The notes under the pieces are model-generated. The model was not told where the DNA came from and searched no databases. It saw only the letters and a list, made by a program, of their open reading frames with translations. A stretch of DNA of 64,000 nt from UBA7662 sp943369355 (GTDB lineage: Bacteria > Bacteroidota > Bacteroidia > UBA7662): positions 1-64,000 of the forward strand of contig CALRMX020000008.1 of the NCBI GenBank assembly GCA_943369355.1. Reading direction: 5' to 3'. Shown here in pieces: positions 44,604-54,700 of this stretch (positions are counted from its first letter, which is position 1; every line of letters starts with the position of its first letter). The translations under genes and the position numbers were made by a program.

Positions 44604-44745
44604 ACCGCCAAATTAATTAATTACCCTTAAAAGAGGATATTATTATCTAAAATTATTTTCAACTTCCAAGTGTATAAAATCACGGGGATGAAATCCGAGA
44701 GTCGTTTCAAGATAAGCTTGTCGGCTCGTGCTTGAGGGAATAGGA

Positions 44746-46347
44746 TTAGCGGGTTTGGATGCGTTTGGTAACTACCTGCGATTTGTCGAAGACTAGGCTC
44801 ATGAGTAAGGTGCCGCGAGTGCCGTCGGGGAGTTCTACTTCGGCTTCATTCAAGCCGGTTTCGTGGGCTTCGAAACTGCCTTTGAGTATCATTTTCCCTG
44901 TTGTGTCGGTGATTTGGAAACGGACAGGAACAATTTTCTCGAGCGTAAATTCTACAGTAAACTTCCTTTTCACGGGATTAGGATACACCTTAAAATCGTA
45001 GGTGGGCAAGTTTTGTTGCAGTGGTGTTAAGGCGAGCGCTTGGTTGCGTATTAAACGAACAGCATACAAGCTGCTGGCAGCAGTGGTGGAAGAAGTTTGG
45101 TTGAAACTGAACGGGTTGGGGCTCGGACTGCTGAGTCCCCCATAGATATGTCCTACGAGTAGGGTGTCGGCACTGCTGCTGCCGAGCAAAAGCAGTTCGC
45201 TGGGGGTGAAATTAAGGGCTTCGTTGGGGATAAATTCGGCGCTGGCGCCAAGTAAGGCCGGCAGGGTTATCGGCAGCGTAGCCTCAAACAAGCTGTCGTT
45301 TTGATCGCGCGTTACACGGCTTATGGTATTGACAAAAGGTACCCGATTGTCTTGAACCAATGAGTCGTTCTGATAAAAATATTGCGCCATGCCGCCGAAG
45401 AAAATCGTATGGTTGTGGCTGCTGGTACTGTCGAAAAACGAGAGGTGGGCACTGTGGTAATGGCTCAGTAGCTGCTGGAATGCCATACGCGGGCGATAGC
45501 CTACAGCATCGATATCGATATTGTACAAAAACGGGAGGTCGGCAGCTTGCTGGAACACGCCCGTGCTGAGCATATAGCCCATGCGGCCATCGGCAAATCG
45601 TTGAGGTACTAAATTGAAGTCGCGACGGTGCAGGTGCTGCAGGTCGTTTTGGGCCTGGTAGTTCAGCACGTTTAGCTGTCCGCTGTTCTGGTGAATGGCA
45701 AAACGACGGATTTCGTTGGTATACGTTTGTGTAAACGAAGGGCCATTCATGGGGTTATAACGTCCATCAAATCGGTGGCCTCCAACGAGCACGTAATTTT
45801 CTCCTAGCTTTCCAAGCTGACCGCCGGTTACAGCAAAACGCGCATCGTTGAGGGTGAGCACATACGGGTTAGGCGAACGATTGTTTTTTATTGCACCAAT
45901 GAGGCCCGATACGCTCACCATGGTAAGACGCGGATGGGTGATGTGGTCGGCAGCAGTGGGCGAATAGCCGTAACCACCTACCAATACCAGGCTATCGCCA
46001 TGTTGGTAGTAGTTCAGGTTGGTCGACTGAAATTGCTCGCGAAGCGCTACCGGCAGACTATCGACCGACATCGACCAACTTTGGCCTGAGGAGGGGTTGA
46101 GTACACGCATGAACGTATTGTTCATGCTGGCCGGAAAGGCATTAAAGGGCTGACGGGCGTGGATACCGTCGAGTCGTCCTCCGATGAACAGCCAATCGCC
46201 TTGATGCTGTGCAAAAGCGTAGGAATGGAGTCCATTCAAGCCAGTTATGGGGACCGGATCGAGTTGAATGCGGTATGGAAATGACGGCTGGGCAAGCAGC
46301 AAACTGCCCCACAGGAGCAATGCCAGGAGCAATAGGGGCTTCAACAT
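44746..46347 (-). CDS. Secreted kelch-like T9SS cargo protein
   Basis: 533 residues. Signal peptide (MLKPLLLLALLLWGSLLLAQ), then a body with several 'hydrophobic-GG' turns typical of kelch/galactose-oxidase-like blades (GDWLFIGGRLDG, DSLVLVGGYGYSP, NYVLVGGHRFDG, HTIFFGGMAQYF), then a T9SS type A domain (FKVYPNPVKRKF to VVTKRIQTR). Repeats are irregular, so the blade count is uncertain. No enzyme motif seen. Confidence 0.75.
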   Translation of the reverse strand: MLKPLLLLALLLWGSLLLAQPSFPYRIQLDPVPITGLNGLHSYAFAQHQGDWLFIGGRLDGIHARQPFNAFPASMNNTFMRVLNPSSGQSWSMSVDSLPVALREQFQSTNLNYYQHGDSLVLVGGYGYSPTAADHITHPRLTMVSVSGLIGAIKNNRSPNPYVLTLNDARFAVTGGQLGKLGENYVLVGGHRFDGRYNPMNGPSFTQTYTNEIRRFAIHQNSGQLNVLNYQAQNDLQHLHRRDFNLVPQRFADGRMGYMLSTGVFQQAADLPFLYNIDIDAVGYRPRMAFQQLLSHYHSAHLSFFDSTSSHNHTIFFGGMAQYFYQNDSLVQDNRVPFVNTISRVTRDQNDSLFEATLPITLPALLGASAEFIPNEALNFTPSELLLLGSSSADTLLVGHIYGGLSSPSPNPFSFNQTSSTTAASSLYAVRLIRNQALALTPLQQNLPTYDFKVYPNPVKRKFTVEFTLEKIVPVRFQITDTTGKMILKGSFEAHETGLNEAEVELPDGTRGTLLMSLVFDKSQVVTKRIQTR

Positions 46348-46380
46348 GAGGTGAAGTTCGATAATCTTACTGAAGCACTG

Positions 46381-46396
46381 TGTAACTCGGGTTACA
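46381..46396. promoter_or_regulatory. Perfect inverted repeat TGTAAC-TCGG-GTTACA
   Basis: Exact 6-4-6 repeat beginning 34 bases upstream of the ATG of the kelch-like gene, a position where an operator would overlap promoter elements. No regulator assigned. Confidence 0.4.
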
Positions 46397-46490
46397 TAAA
46401 GGACGAAAACAAGCTGTCTCTTCCTAAAAAAGATTGCAGTTCAACGACCCAACGACGAACTCGGAGCATCGTTTACTGAAGGATATACCC

Positions 46491-47057
46491 TCAGCGGATC
46501 GTGAACGGAATTTCCAAATTACTGAACACCCCGTGACTGGTGCGGCAATAGAATTGGAACTTGCGATTTCCAACCGGAAAGCGAATACTGTTTTGCGCAG
46601 CTTCGAAGGTTAATCGGAGATGTGGATCCACTTCAAATGGGCTTGTAGTGCTTAGGCTGTAACGTCCACCTTCGTTTTTTTCGAGTAAGGCAATGATGTT
46701 GGTATTGGCTGGCAGCCAACGGCCGTTGAGCTGAAAGGCCGTGTCGAGCGTAAGCACCTGCTCGCTGAGTTCGTTGATAATTTCCGGGTCGGGGCAGCTC
46801 ACCGCATGAGCCGAGGGTATGGGCGACCAAGGGCGAGCTGCCATACCTTGGGTGTAGCCAAAAAAGATAACCAGATGAAAAGTCTCCAATTGGGTGTAAC
46901 TGTCGCTGGCCAAGTTTATCTCCCGGTTGGCTGCGGGCACAAGCTGCCAGCGGGTGGCTTGCTCGAGTCGTACCGGTGGCACCCTGCAGCAACTCAGGGC
47001 TGTGGTTAAGAGCACCAGCCCGTAAACGACAGCAATACGCAATAGTTTGCGCGACAT
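46491..47057 (-). CDS. Hypothetical lipoprotein
   Basis: 188 residues from the ATG at 47057. The N-terminal helix ends in ALSCC, a lipobox-like site (Cys23 or Cys24). The body has no recognised family; it has paired segments SDSYTQLETFHLVIFFGYT and FPVGNRKFQFYCRTSHGVF. The start is 7 bases after the stop of the cytochrome gene, so the two are co-transcribed. Confidence 0.6.
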   Translation of the reverse strand: MSRKLLRIAVVYGLVLLTTALSCCRVPPVRLEQATRWQLVPAANREINLASDSYTQLETFHLVIFFGYTQGMAARPWSPIPSAHAVSCPDPEIINELSEQVLTLDTAFQLNGRWLPANTNIIALLEKNEGGRYSLSTTSPFEVDPHLRLTFEAAQNSIRFPVGNRKFQFYCRTSHGVFSNLEIPFTIR

Positions 47058-47064
47058 GATCAGG

Positions 47065-47382
47065 TTATTTGGGTTGTTTCGCAAAGGCAAGTACGTATTG
47101 GCGTACTTGTTCCTTTTGGTCGTTGTTCAACGAGCCGGGGTATTTTTTATTGGTTTTGTTAACCATTTTCGGCAAGATGGTTTCCCATTGGCTACTGCTA
47201 AATGCACTCACCTTTTTGTGGGGATGGCAGCTGCCACAATGCTGTGTGTATAATCCTTTGCCGGCTACTAGCGTCGCAAGTTCAACTTTCGAAGCATTGG
47301 CTACTTCAGGGGTGGGTTCGGGAATTTTGGTGCCGCAAGCGGTGAAAACACCGAATAGTGCTAATAGAACAAGCTTTTTCAT
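47065..47382 (-). CDS. Small mono-haem cytochrome c-like lipoprotein
   Basis: 105 residues from the ATG at 47382. Lipobox FTAC (Cys16) and then one haem site CGSCH (49-53) in LYTQHCGSCHPH. A Met in ILPKMVNKT about 25 residues later is the likely second axial ligand. It would be an envelope electron carrier. It precedes the lipoprotein gene at 46491 in the same transcript. Confidence 0.8.
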   Translation of the reverse strand: MKKLVLLALFGVFTACGTKIPEPTPEVANASKVELATLVAGKGLYTQHCGSCHPHKKVSAFSSSQWETILPKMVNKTNKKYPGSLNNDQKEQVRQYVLAFAKQPK

Positions 47383-47538
47383 ACGATTTTGGATGTTGTA
47401 AATTAAACAATTTACCGACATGGTAGCGCGTATTCATCGGTTGTTCTAAGAAATGCGTGCTGAGCAACGACCGATGCGGTTGTTTAAAGTTTATAACCTA
47501 ACAACCTTTATTCTTTGGCAAGCGGGTTTATCGAGGCC

Positions 47539-48408
47539 TTACACCAAGGTGCCGAATTTACCTGCTTGAAAGTCGTTGAAGGCTTCGATAAGCTGCTGGC
47601 GTGTGTTCATCACAAAAGGACCGTGGGCAGCGATGGGTTCGCGTAAAGGTTCACCGCTCATGACCAGTGCAATTCCTGCTTCGATGGCTTCGAGGGTAAA
47701 CTGTGTACCGTCGTTTTTGAGCAATACAAAATCGTTGGCACGAGCTTCCCTACCATTCACGTTAAACGTGCCTGAAATAATCACGACCGCGGTATTGTAG
47801 TGGGACGGAAAATCGAATTCGGCCGTTCCGCCAGCTTTCAGCTTAGCATTGATCAAGGTAACCGGACTAAATGTGCTTGCTGGTCCCTGAACGCCTGCAT
47901 AACTACCGGCAATGAGTTCGAGAACACCCATACCTGAGGGCAGCTGGTAGTGAGCAATTTGATCGCGGGTGATGCCTTGGTATTTGGGTGGCGACATTTT
48001 GTATTTCGCCGGTAGATTTACCCAAAGCTGCACCATCTGAAAGGTGCCGCCTGTGCGGGTGAATTCTTCTTCGTGGTATTCTTTGTGCAAAACGCCTGAG
48101 GCTGCCGTCATCCATTGTACCTCACCTTCGCCAATCACTCCGCTATTGCCAGCACTGTCGTGGTGAGCTACTCGGCCTTGGTAGGCAATGGTTACAGTTT
48201 CGAAGCCACGGTGTGGGTGAACATCCACACCCAGCGGGCGCTTACCTGCCGGTACCTGCCATGGTGCGTTGTAGTCGAGCATCAGAAAGGGGTCCATGCG
48301 CTCGAAACCGCCTATGCGCGATGGGATGTAATTGTGGACCTTAAAGCCGTCGCCGACCATATGTGGTTGAGCGGGCGAAAAAATATGTTCGATGGAGCGG
48401 GTTGACAT
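47539..48408 (-). CDS. Pirin-family bicupin protein
   Basis: 289 residues. The N-terminal cupin has the pirin metal site: DVHPHRGFETVTIAYQGRVAHHDSAG...GEVQWMTAASGVLHKEYHEEE, with His in HPHRG, His in VAHHD, and the later His/Glu. The C-terminal cupin runs from about 165. MLDYNAPWQVPAGKRPLGVDVHPH is the usual pirin lead-in. Members act as quercetinases or redox-sensing cofactors. The start region is covered by a perfect 20-bp palindrome. Confidence 0.93.
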   Translation of the reverse strand: MSTRSIEHIFSPAQPHMVGDGFKVHNYIPSRIGGFERMDPFLMLDYNAPWQVPAGKRPLGVDVHPHRGFETVTIAYQGRVAHHDSAGNSGVIGEGEVQWMTAASGVLHKEYHEEEFTRTGGTFQMVQLWVNLPAKYKMSPPKYQGITRDQIAHYQLPSGMGVLELIAGSYAGVQGPASTFSPVTLINAKLKAGGTAEFDFPSHYNTAVVIISGTFNVNGREARANDFVLLKNDGTQFTLEAIEAGIALVMSGEPLREPIAAHGPFVMNTRQQLIEAFNDFQAGKFGTLV

Positions 48409-48417
48409 AACTTCCTT

Positions 48418-48441
48418 TTTGATGTTTAAACATCAAAGATA
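48418..48441 (-). promoter_or_regulatory. 20-bp perfect palindrome overlapping the pirin promoter
   Basis: TTTGATGTTTAAACATCAAA (48418-48437) is an exact palindrome 10 bases upstream of the ATG. Its outer end overlaps a perfect minus-strand -7 box TATCTTTG (48434-48441). Binding there would block transcription start. No matching -33 TTG was found. MarR-type repressors often control pirin genes, but no regulator gene is next to it. Confidence 0.65.
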
Positions 48442-48451
48442 GAAATTAGTT

Positions 48452-49072
48452 CTAATCTGCGCTGGCCCAGTCTTTCCAAACTTCCATTTTGCTGCCTTCG
48501 GGGGTTCGGTAGGCATGCAAATGTTTGTGTCCGCTGAAGTCGCCATAAGGTGTGAGGTCGAGTTGTTGGCTGCCTAAATCACCAAAAAAACCACTTCCTG
48601 TGTAAATACGCAGTTCTACACGGGCTTCACCTTCGAATTTCCGATTGTTTTGGTCGTAGAAATTGATCTCTACTTTAAAATCTTTGTTTTTCGGCAACTT
48701 TTTGAGCAAGGGGGCTTCTTCGGTCACCAACAACTGGTTCCCTTTAAATAATTGAATGAGCGAAGTGCCGTGATTGGTTACACCAGCACGGAGCTGCATG
48801 ACGCTGTCGCCATAGCCAAACTCAATCATTTCGCCGATGAGCGTATCTACAAATGGTTGTTTATTTACTGCAGGGATACGAAGAACGGCCTTGAACGAGC
48901 CCGGCTCTCCATGGCTTAAACCAGCTTGTTCAATGTCAACACCGCTTTGCAATAAGTCGCGGGTAAGAACGATTGAAGGCGTTGGGTCGAGAAACAATAC
49001 ACCTAAAACGCCATAAGCCACTAAAGGCAAAGCTGCTGCAAGGAGAAGGATACGGGTTAGGGACTTTTTCAT
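48452..49072 (-). CDS. Membrane-anchored hypothetical protein
   Basis: 206 residues from the ATG at 49072 (MKKSLTRILLLAAALPLVAYGVLGVLFL), with one N-terminal membrane anchor or uncleaved signal. The rest is a soluble, beta-rich domain without a recognised family. It lies 44 bases from the pirin ATG in the upstream direction, and 52 bases after the small membrane protein gene. Confidence 0.6.
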   Translation of the reverse strand: MKKSLTRILLLAAALPLVAYGVLGVLFLDPTPSIVLTRDLLQSGVDIEQAGLSHGEPGSFKAVLRIPAVNKQPFVDTLIGEMIEFGYGDSVMQLRAGVTNHGTSLIQLFKGNQLLVTEEAPLLKKLPKNKDFKVEINFYDQNNRKFEGEARVELRIYTGSGFFGDLGSQQLDLTPYGDFSGHKHLHAYRTPEGSKMEVWKDWASAD

Positions 49073-49124
49073 ACAATGGGGAGAAACAACACCAAACCCA
49101 AAAAAGTTGCACTTTATTATTTCG

Positions 49125-49526
49125 TTAACGTTGAAATAACCCACTCAACCGGAAGCTCCAAAGGGCACTAAGCGCAGTGAGCGGCGTAAAAACCAAGGTT
49201 TCCACCCAGGTTTTTGCAAACAAATTGCCAAATGTATTCAAGCAAAATAACAAGGCGAGTAAACCAAAAATCAACTTGGCTGCTCGTGTGGGCATAGGCC
49301 GCGGTAATCGACCGGCGCGCCAAAGTACGGCCAGTAAAATCACCACATTGATGGTGAGTGCTCCGGTTTCGAGTTGCATGAAGTTTTGTGGGGTGCTTCT
49401 GCCACCCTGTAAATAATCGGGATTCACCCAACCGAGCAAAGCTGCCACGTGTAGTAAACAACCCAATGCCGCTATGAGCAGCATACCTGTATTGGCGATA
49501 TCCTCGGCCAGAAAACGTTTGAGCAT
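49125..49526 (-). CDS. Small polytopic membrane protein
   Basis: 133 residues with four hydrophobic segments (about 12-33, 52-70, 84-104, 108-128). No family recognised. ATG start; same strand and likely same transcript as the hypothetical protein downstream. Confidence 0.6.
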   Translation of the reverse strand: MLKRFLAEDIANTGMLLIAALGCLLHVAALLGWVNPDYLQGGRSTPQNFMQLETGALTINVVILLAVLWRAGRLPRPMPTRAAKLIFGLLALLFCLNTFGNLFAKTWVETLVFTPLTALSALWSFRLSGLFQR

Positions 49527-49579
49527 GTTGCTAATTTACATGCCCAAACGATTGACTGGGGCGATGAGGAAGAATTCTT

Positions 49580-50776
49580 TTAAAAATGGAATGCAGCGGT
49601 GGCTATTCCATACCAATCTACACGCGTAGGTAAATTGTTAGCGTTTCTAAAAACAGCGTCTTTGTTGGTGCCATACCTAAACTCAGTCCTGAAAGTAAGT
49701 TGCGGCATGGGTAGGTACTCAAAAGTAAGCGTGCCCGAATGCGATTGCCAGCCATTTGGGCTGCCCGTTTTGAGCTCTTCCACGATGTCGGCCTTGTTGC
49801 CCACATAGTCGTATCGTCCTGCTATACCGTACTTTTCGGTAAGGGCGTACCTGGCCGAAAGCGCTGCTCCTAGAACGTAGTTGTAGCCGGCCGACCCTAG
49901 CTTGGTGTCGGCTGCACGCAGTTTTTCTTGAAATACCAGGTCAAGTGCAGGCAAGATCAACCATCGCTTGCCCATATACAGCCGATAGTAAATGTTGTGG
50001 TACATGCGCCAGCGCGCGGCCGATGCACCTAGCTGCCTTTCGTCGCCTAAGTACACGTTCCAGTTACCATTTATTACGCCAGGTTTGTTAAGTCCCCACG
50101 AAATAGCCAAGGCTTTTTTGCCGTTGGCGTCCCTGATTTCTTGCCAACCACTTAAAATCATCAAGGAGAGGGTGTTGGTTTCGTTGATACGGCGATGTAT
50201 TCGAATGCCAGCCTCGTAATCGGGTGCATAGTCGGCGATATAGCCTCGTGTAGCGTGTAAATTTTCTTTGTTGAGCGGCACTTCCGAACCAAAATACGAT
50301 GGGAAAATTCCGGCTTCAAGCGACCATTTGGTATCGAAATGGTACATGACTGCAGCTTCACGTACATAACGCAGAGATGGATGCTCGGCATAATAAAGTG
50401 CGTCGGGGATGTGACCCGTTTGAAGTGCAAATCGTAATCGAAACTGATCTTTAATCTCGTATTGTGCCTGAATATAGGCAAGGGATAAAGAAAACTGATT
50501 GACGTACAAAGGATAGCTGGTGTAGTCGCGGCGACCGTGCTCGGTAGCCGTATCACCGGTGATGTAATTGTAAAATGTATGCTTCCGCTGGGGGCCAACG
50601 GCATAGCCGAAATCGGCATATGCGTTCAAACTTAAGGTGCCAGTTTGTGCATTTCCTGGAAGTTTTACTGGTATTTGAGCATGGACTGGTGTACTACATG
50701 CAAGTACTATGGATGCGATTCCCAAATAGCATTTGAATAGACCATTGGGACGTCGCTTGGTTGATATAAGCAACAT
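49580..50776 (-). CDS. Porin-2-like outer-membrane barrel protein
   Basis: 398 residues, signal peptide ending in STPVHAQ. Barrel strands match those of the protein at 23695-24804: TLSLNAYADFGYAVG, YVREAAVMYHFDTKWSLEAGIFPSYFGSEV and YAPDYEAGIRIHRRINETNTLSLMILSGWQEI. It ends in GIATAAFHF with a terminal Phe, as outer-membrane barrels do. Pore or adhesin role; substrate unknown. 47 bases downstream of the small exported protein gene. Confidence 0.75.
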   Translation of the reverse strand: MLLISTKRRPNGLFKCYLGIASIVLACSTPVHAQIPVKLPGNAQTGTLSLNAYADFGYAVGPQRKHTFYNYITGDTATEHGRRDYTSYPLYVNQFSLSLAYIQAQYEIKDQFRLRFALQTGHIPDALYYAEHPSLRYVREAAVMYHFDTKWSLEAGIFPSYFGSEVPLNKENLHATRGYIADYAPDYEAGIRIHRRINETNTLSLMILSGWQEIRDANGKKALAISWGLNKPGVINGNWNVYLGDERQLGASAARWRMYHNIYYRLYMGKRWLILPALDLVFQEKLRAADTKLGSAGYNYVLGAALSARYALTEKYGIAGRYDYVGNKADIVEELKTGSPNGWQSHSGTLTFEYLPMPQLTFRTEFRYGTNKDAVFRNANNLPTRVDWYGIATAAFHF

Positions 50777-50823
50777 AAAATTGAGTTAAACGTGGACAGA
50801 AATGGAAGAGAAGCTATCGACGT

Positions 50824-51174
50824 CTATAACCTCAGGTTGCAGTAATTTAGGTAAAGGCTGCTTTGAACGTAGTGTAAAGCAGGCGAGCGTTGGATATGCT
50901 TGAGATGTAAAAATGCAGCGAACTTGAATGAAACTGCACTTTGGATAACTGCCGATGAGGAAAAGGAGGTAAAACTTGAGTTCGAACTTTCACGTATGAG
51001 CTTTAAACAAGGCTCATTTTGGATGGTTGAAGCTGCCGTTAAATGACATTCCTGTTCGAGTAAGGTGGATTCCGTTGCGAACGAATGTGCTGGTAAGCTG
51101 ATGAACGACGGTACTGCAAGGAGCAAAAGAACTCCCACAAATGGCAATAACCAGTTGCGTACACTACCTTTCAT
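50824..51174 (-). CDS. Small exported hypothetical protein
   Basis: 116 residues from the ATG at 51174 (MKGSVRNWLLPFVGVLLLLAVPSFISLPAHSFA, signal-like). The mature part is Ser-rich and ends in an unusual run of Tyr/Leu (HYVQSSLYLNYCNLRL). Two cysteines. No family recognised. It lies between the SnoaL-like gene and the porin on the same strand. Real gene likely but not proven. Confidence 0.5.
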   Translation of the reverse strand: MKGSVRNWLLPFVGVLLLLAVPSFISLPAHSFATESTLLEQECHLTAASTIQNEPCLKLIRESSNSSFTSFSSSAVIQSAVSFKFAAFLHLKHIQRSPALHYVQSSLYLNYCNLRL

Positions 51175-51209
51175 GCGACAAATATAGTAGAGTACAAAGG
51201 TAAATTGAT

Positions 51210-51674
51210 TCACTCAGGACGGCCAGGAGGGCAATCCTTTTTTTCGACGGTGAAAGCGGCGCCTATTATGCGCCAGCGGTTGTTTTCAAAAATGAGCGTA
51301 AAAGCATCGATGCCGCAATGGCGAAAACTTCCATTCACATATAAATCGTAGGGCGCCCACACCTGCGCGATTTTGCCCCGAACCCGTACCTCGGCATCCC
51401 ACATGCGTTCACGTGCCTGTACGCCAGGCTGCTTGAGCTGATCTACAAAGGCAGCATTGGGCCAACGCATCAAACTGTCGCGCCCGTCGATGGCAACGAA
51501 GTTCATGCCGTCGGGTAGCAACAGGGCTGCGGCAGCGGTAGTATCGCGGTCGCGCATGGTATCGAACAAGGCCTGCACAGTGGCTAGTACGGCTTTTTCT
51601 TCGGGAGTATGCTGGTTATTGGCCGTTTGTGCAAATGTGCTGGTGCTAATAAGCAAGAGAAATAGGATACGCAT
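51210..51674 (-). CDS. Secreted NTF2/SnoaL-like protein
   Basis: 154 residues from the ATG at 51674 with a signal peptide (MRILFLLLISTSTFAQ). The body has the NTF2-like pattern: a first helix EEKAVLATVQALFDTMRDRDTTAAAALLLPDGMNFV, then strands ending in GIDAFTLIFENNRWRIIGAAFTVEK. This fold binds or converts small ligands; no specific activity can be assigned. Confidence 0.8.
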   Translation of the reverse strand: MRILFLLLISTSTFAQTANNQHTPEEKAVLATVQALFDTMRDRDTTAAAALLLPDGMNFVAIDGRDSLMRWPNAAFVDQLKQPGVQARERMWDAEVRVRGKIAQVWAPYDLYVNGSFRHCGIDAFTLIFENNRWRIIGAAFTVEKKDCPPGRPE

Positions 51675-51727
51675 ACTGCGAATTAACCAAATAGTCGACA
51701 AATCGGATGTTAAATTAGCGTAATGTG

Positions 51728-54700
51728 TTAATGGGCAATCCGAATAGCTTCATGGTGGACCGACATGGTTTTTTCGGAGATGCTGCGGATAATGTCGTCG
51801 AGCTCGTAGGCCGAATTGAGGATTTCTTTCAGCACCTCTTTGTCGCTTTGCAAGCCGTCGGCATTGGGGTCGAAGGTGAACGATTCATCCTCGAGCAACA
51901 TAATCAAAGCCATAAGCCGCGCCAGTGGAGCTCTCACCTCATGCGATTGTACACGGGCAATTTCTTTGAGGATTTTGTTTTGTGCGATGAGTGCATCGAA
52001 GTATTCGTTGCGCTTGCTGATGTCGTGCACAATGCCGTGTATAAGATGCTGACCGCCAATAATGATGCTGCTGCTAAATATTTCAACGTCGCAACGACTG
52101 CCATCAGCTTTGAGGTGGGTGGTTTCGAAGCGGAAGCGTTCATCGCGGCTTAACTGCTCCACCCGTTGTGCTACCTCTTCGGGGTATAGGTTGATGTCTT
52201 GTACCCTTAACTTGAGAAAGTCTTTTTTATTCCAACCATAAAATAATTCTGCGGCTGGGTTTACATCAACAATGTGCCCGTCGATGCGGTCGAACAGATA
52301 CATGGGCGAGGCGTTGTTGCTAAATAAGGCCCTAAAACGTTGTTCGCTATCGTGCAGCGCGGCAGCTTTTTGCAGTTGCAGCGCTTCTATCTCCTTGCGC
52401 TGGGCAATGTCGCGGGTAACACCTATAACTTCAAGCTCACCATCTCCATTCAAATACATGCGCATCGATAGTTCTACCCAAATCAAGCTACCGTCGGCTT
52501 TGTATTGTTGTATTTCTATGCGGCCAGTTACCGGTTCGGTTGGATTGGCCTGAAAATTTATCACCGATTTTTCGATGAGCTCCTGCGCCCGTACGTACGA
52601 CTCTTCGCTCATCATGGTTTCGAAGTTCATGGTTAAGGTTTGTTCAACGGTATGACCAATCAACTGATTCACGGCAGGGCTCACATAGGTGAATCGCCGC
52701 TGATTTAAGTTCATGATCCAGATGACGTCGGTCGCATTTTCGGCTAGTAAGCGATACTTTTCTTCGCTTTTTTGCAGTTCTTCCTCGTACTTTTTACGTA
52801 GGGATATGTCTTCTTTTACAGCCAAAAAGTGGGTGATTATTCCTTTTTCGTCGCGAATGGGAGAGATAGAAGCCGCTTCCCAATAAAAGGAGCCGTCTTT
52901 GCGCTTGTTGTAAAACTCTCCTTGCCAAACCTGACCCGATTTGATGGTGTCCCACAGGAGTTTGTATTCTTCCTTTGATTTTCGACCCGTGGTTAAGATA
53001 CGCGGGTTTTTACCGCTTACCTCGTCCAACGTATAACCAGTGATGGTGGTAAAGGCGGGGTTTATGTATTCGATATTGCCGTCCAAATCGGTAATCACGA
53101 TGCTCGCGGTGCTCTGCTCCACCGCTTGCGACAGTTTGCGGATCTGTTCGTTCGATTGCTGTAATTTTTGTGCTGCGTAAACACTTTCGCTCACATCCAC
53201 TACGGTGGATATTTGGTAACCTTGGTCGGGGATAAACGTATTGGAAGCATTGATGTACCGTGTTTTTTCGCCCGATCTATTGATGGCAACATTGTTCCAG
53301 CGCATCCGTTCGGGTCTACCCGATTTTACGTCTTCCAGTATTCGTTTTTGCATCTCCTCCCGTTCTTGCTTATTGGGATATACAGCTTCCCAGAAATTGT
53401 CGGGCTCCTTGAGGTCGTCGCGCGTTACGCCATAGTAGTACGGGAAGTTGTCGTTCATATACTTGAACGCAACGGGCTCTATGGTATTTACGGCTATGCC
53501 TATGGGTAAGCTGTCCATTACCAAACGGATGAAGTTCTCTTGTTTTTCGGCTTCTTTGCGCGCTTGAATCAGATCCGATAAGTCTACAAAGGCAATGATG
53601 ATTTCGTTGCCAACCACCACGGCGCTAATCTGCATTTGTTTGGTTACGCCAGTCTTGGTTTGCACATCACAAACCAAAGGCGGCACTTGTTCTCCGGGTG
53701 GTGTTTGCGATAACGCCGCTTCCCATTGTGCTTGCACTTCAGCACGGTAGCTGGGGTTGGGGTACAACAACTCCCACCATTTCGAAAAGCTCGATGTGTC
53801 GTCGATGGTATAGCCCGTGAGTTCGGTAAATTGTTGATTGACGAAAATGGCAGTGTCGGGTGGTTGTAATACGCCTAAACCGATGGGTGCCGATTCTAGT
53901 AGTGTCTTAAAGCGGGCTTGACTCTGTTCTAAAACAGCATCCCTTTCGAGCCTGCTGCTAATGTCACGCGCTAGGCCCAATACCACACGTTGCCCTTCTC
54001 GCGCGGTAATGCCAAACCGTATTTCTACAGGTATAGCGTGGCCATTTTTGTGTTTGTGTGTAGTGGTGAAGGTATGGGTGTCGCCACTTTTGAAGCTGTG
54101 CCACAGCTTGTTCGCCTTCGCTATATCGTAATCGGTATCGATGTCGTTGAGCTGCATCGAAAGCAACTCTTCTCGGGTATAGCCGAGCATGGAGCAGCTT
54201 TCGTTGTTTACTTCCAAAAACTTACCTTCCATATCGCACATGAAGAATGCATCGGCAACTTGATTCAGCAGGTCGTGGTGGATGCTTGCAATCTCTTGCT
54301 CTTTTTCTTGCGCGGTTCTTAAGGCGGTGAGGTCGGCAATAACGGCTAAACTTCGCACTGCCTTACCTTCGACATTGTAGGAGGTTTCGCAACGCTCACG
54401 AACAAAATACACCTTGCCCGAAGCAGTGAGCAAACGATAACCCAGGTCGTAGGGTACATCGCCTTCCAAATGTTTCTTCATGATTTCGCCCACCGCCTCC
54501 CGATCGTCGGGGTGAATGAGCTTTAAATAGTCCTGAGGGCTAATGTTTTTGTCGTTTTTGTCGACTTCAACCAAATCACACAGTTCATCCGACCACCAGC
54601 TCGATTCGGAGAGGTGATTGATTTCCCGGAAACCTAAACGCGCCACTTTTTGTGCTTCAGCCAAACGCGCATTGGTACTTGCCACTTGTCGGTTCGAGGC

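Noticed and set aside
43276..44616. Two long plus-strand frames opposite pckG
   Set aside because: Antisense shadows of a highly conserved enzyme gene.
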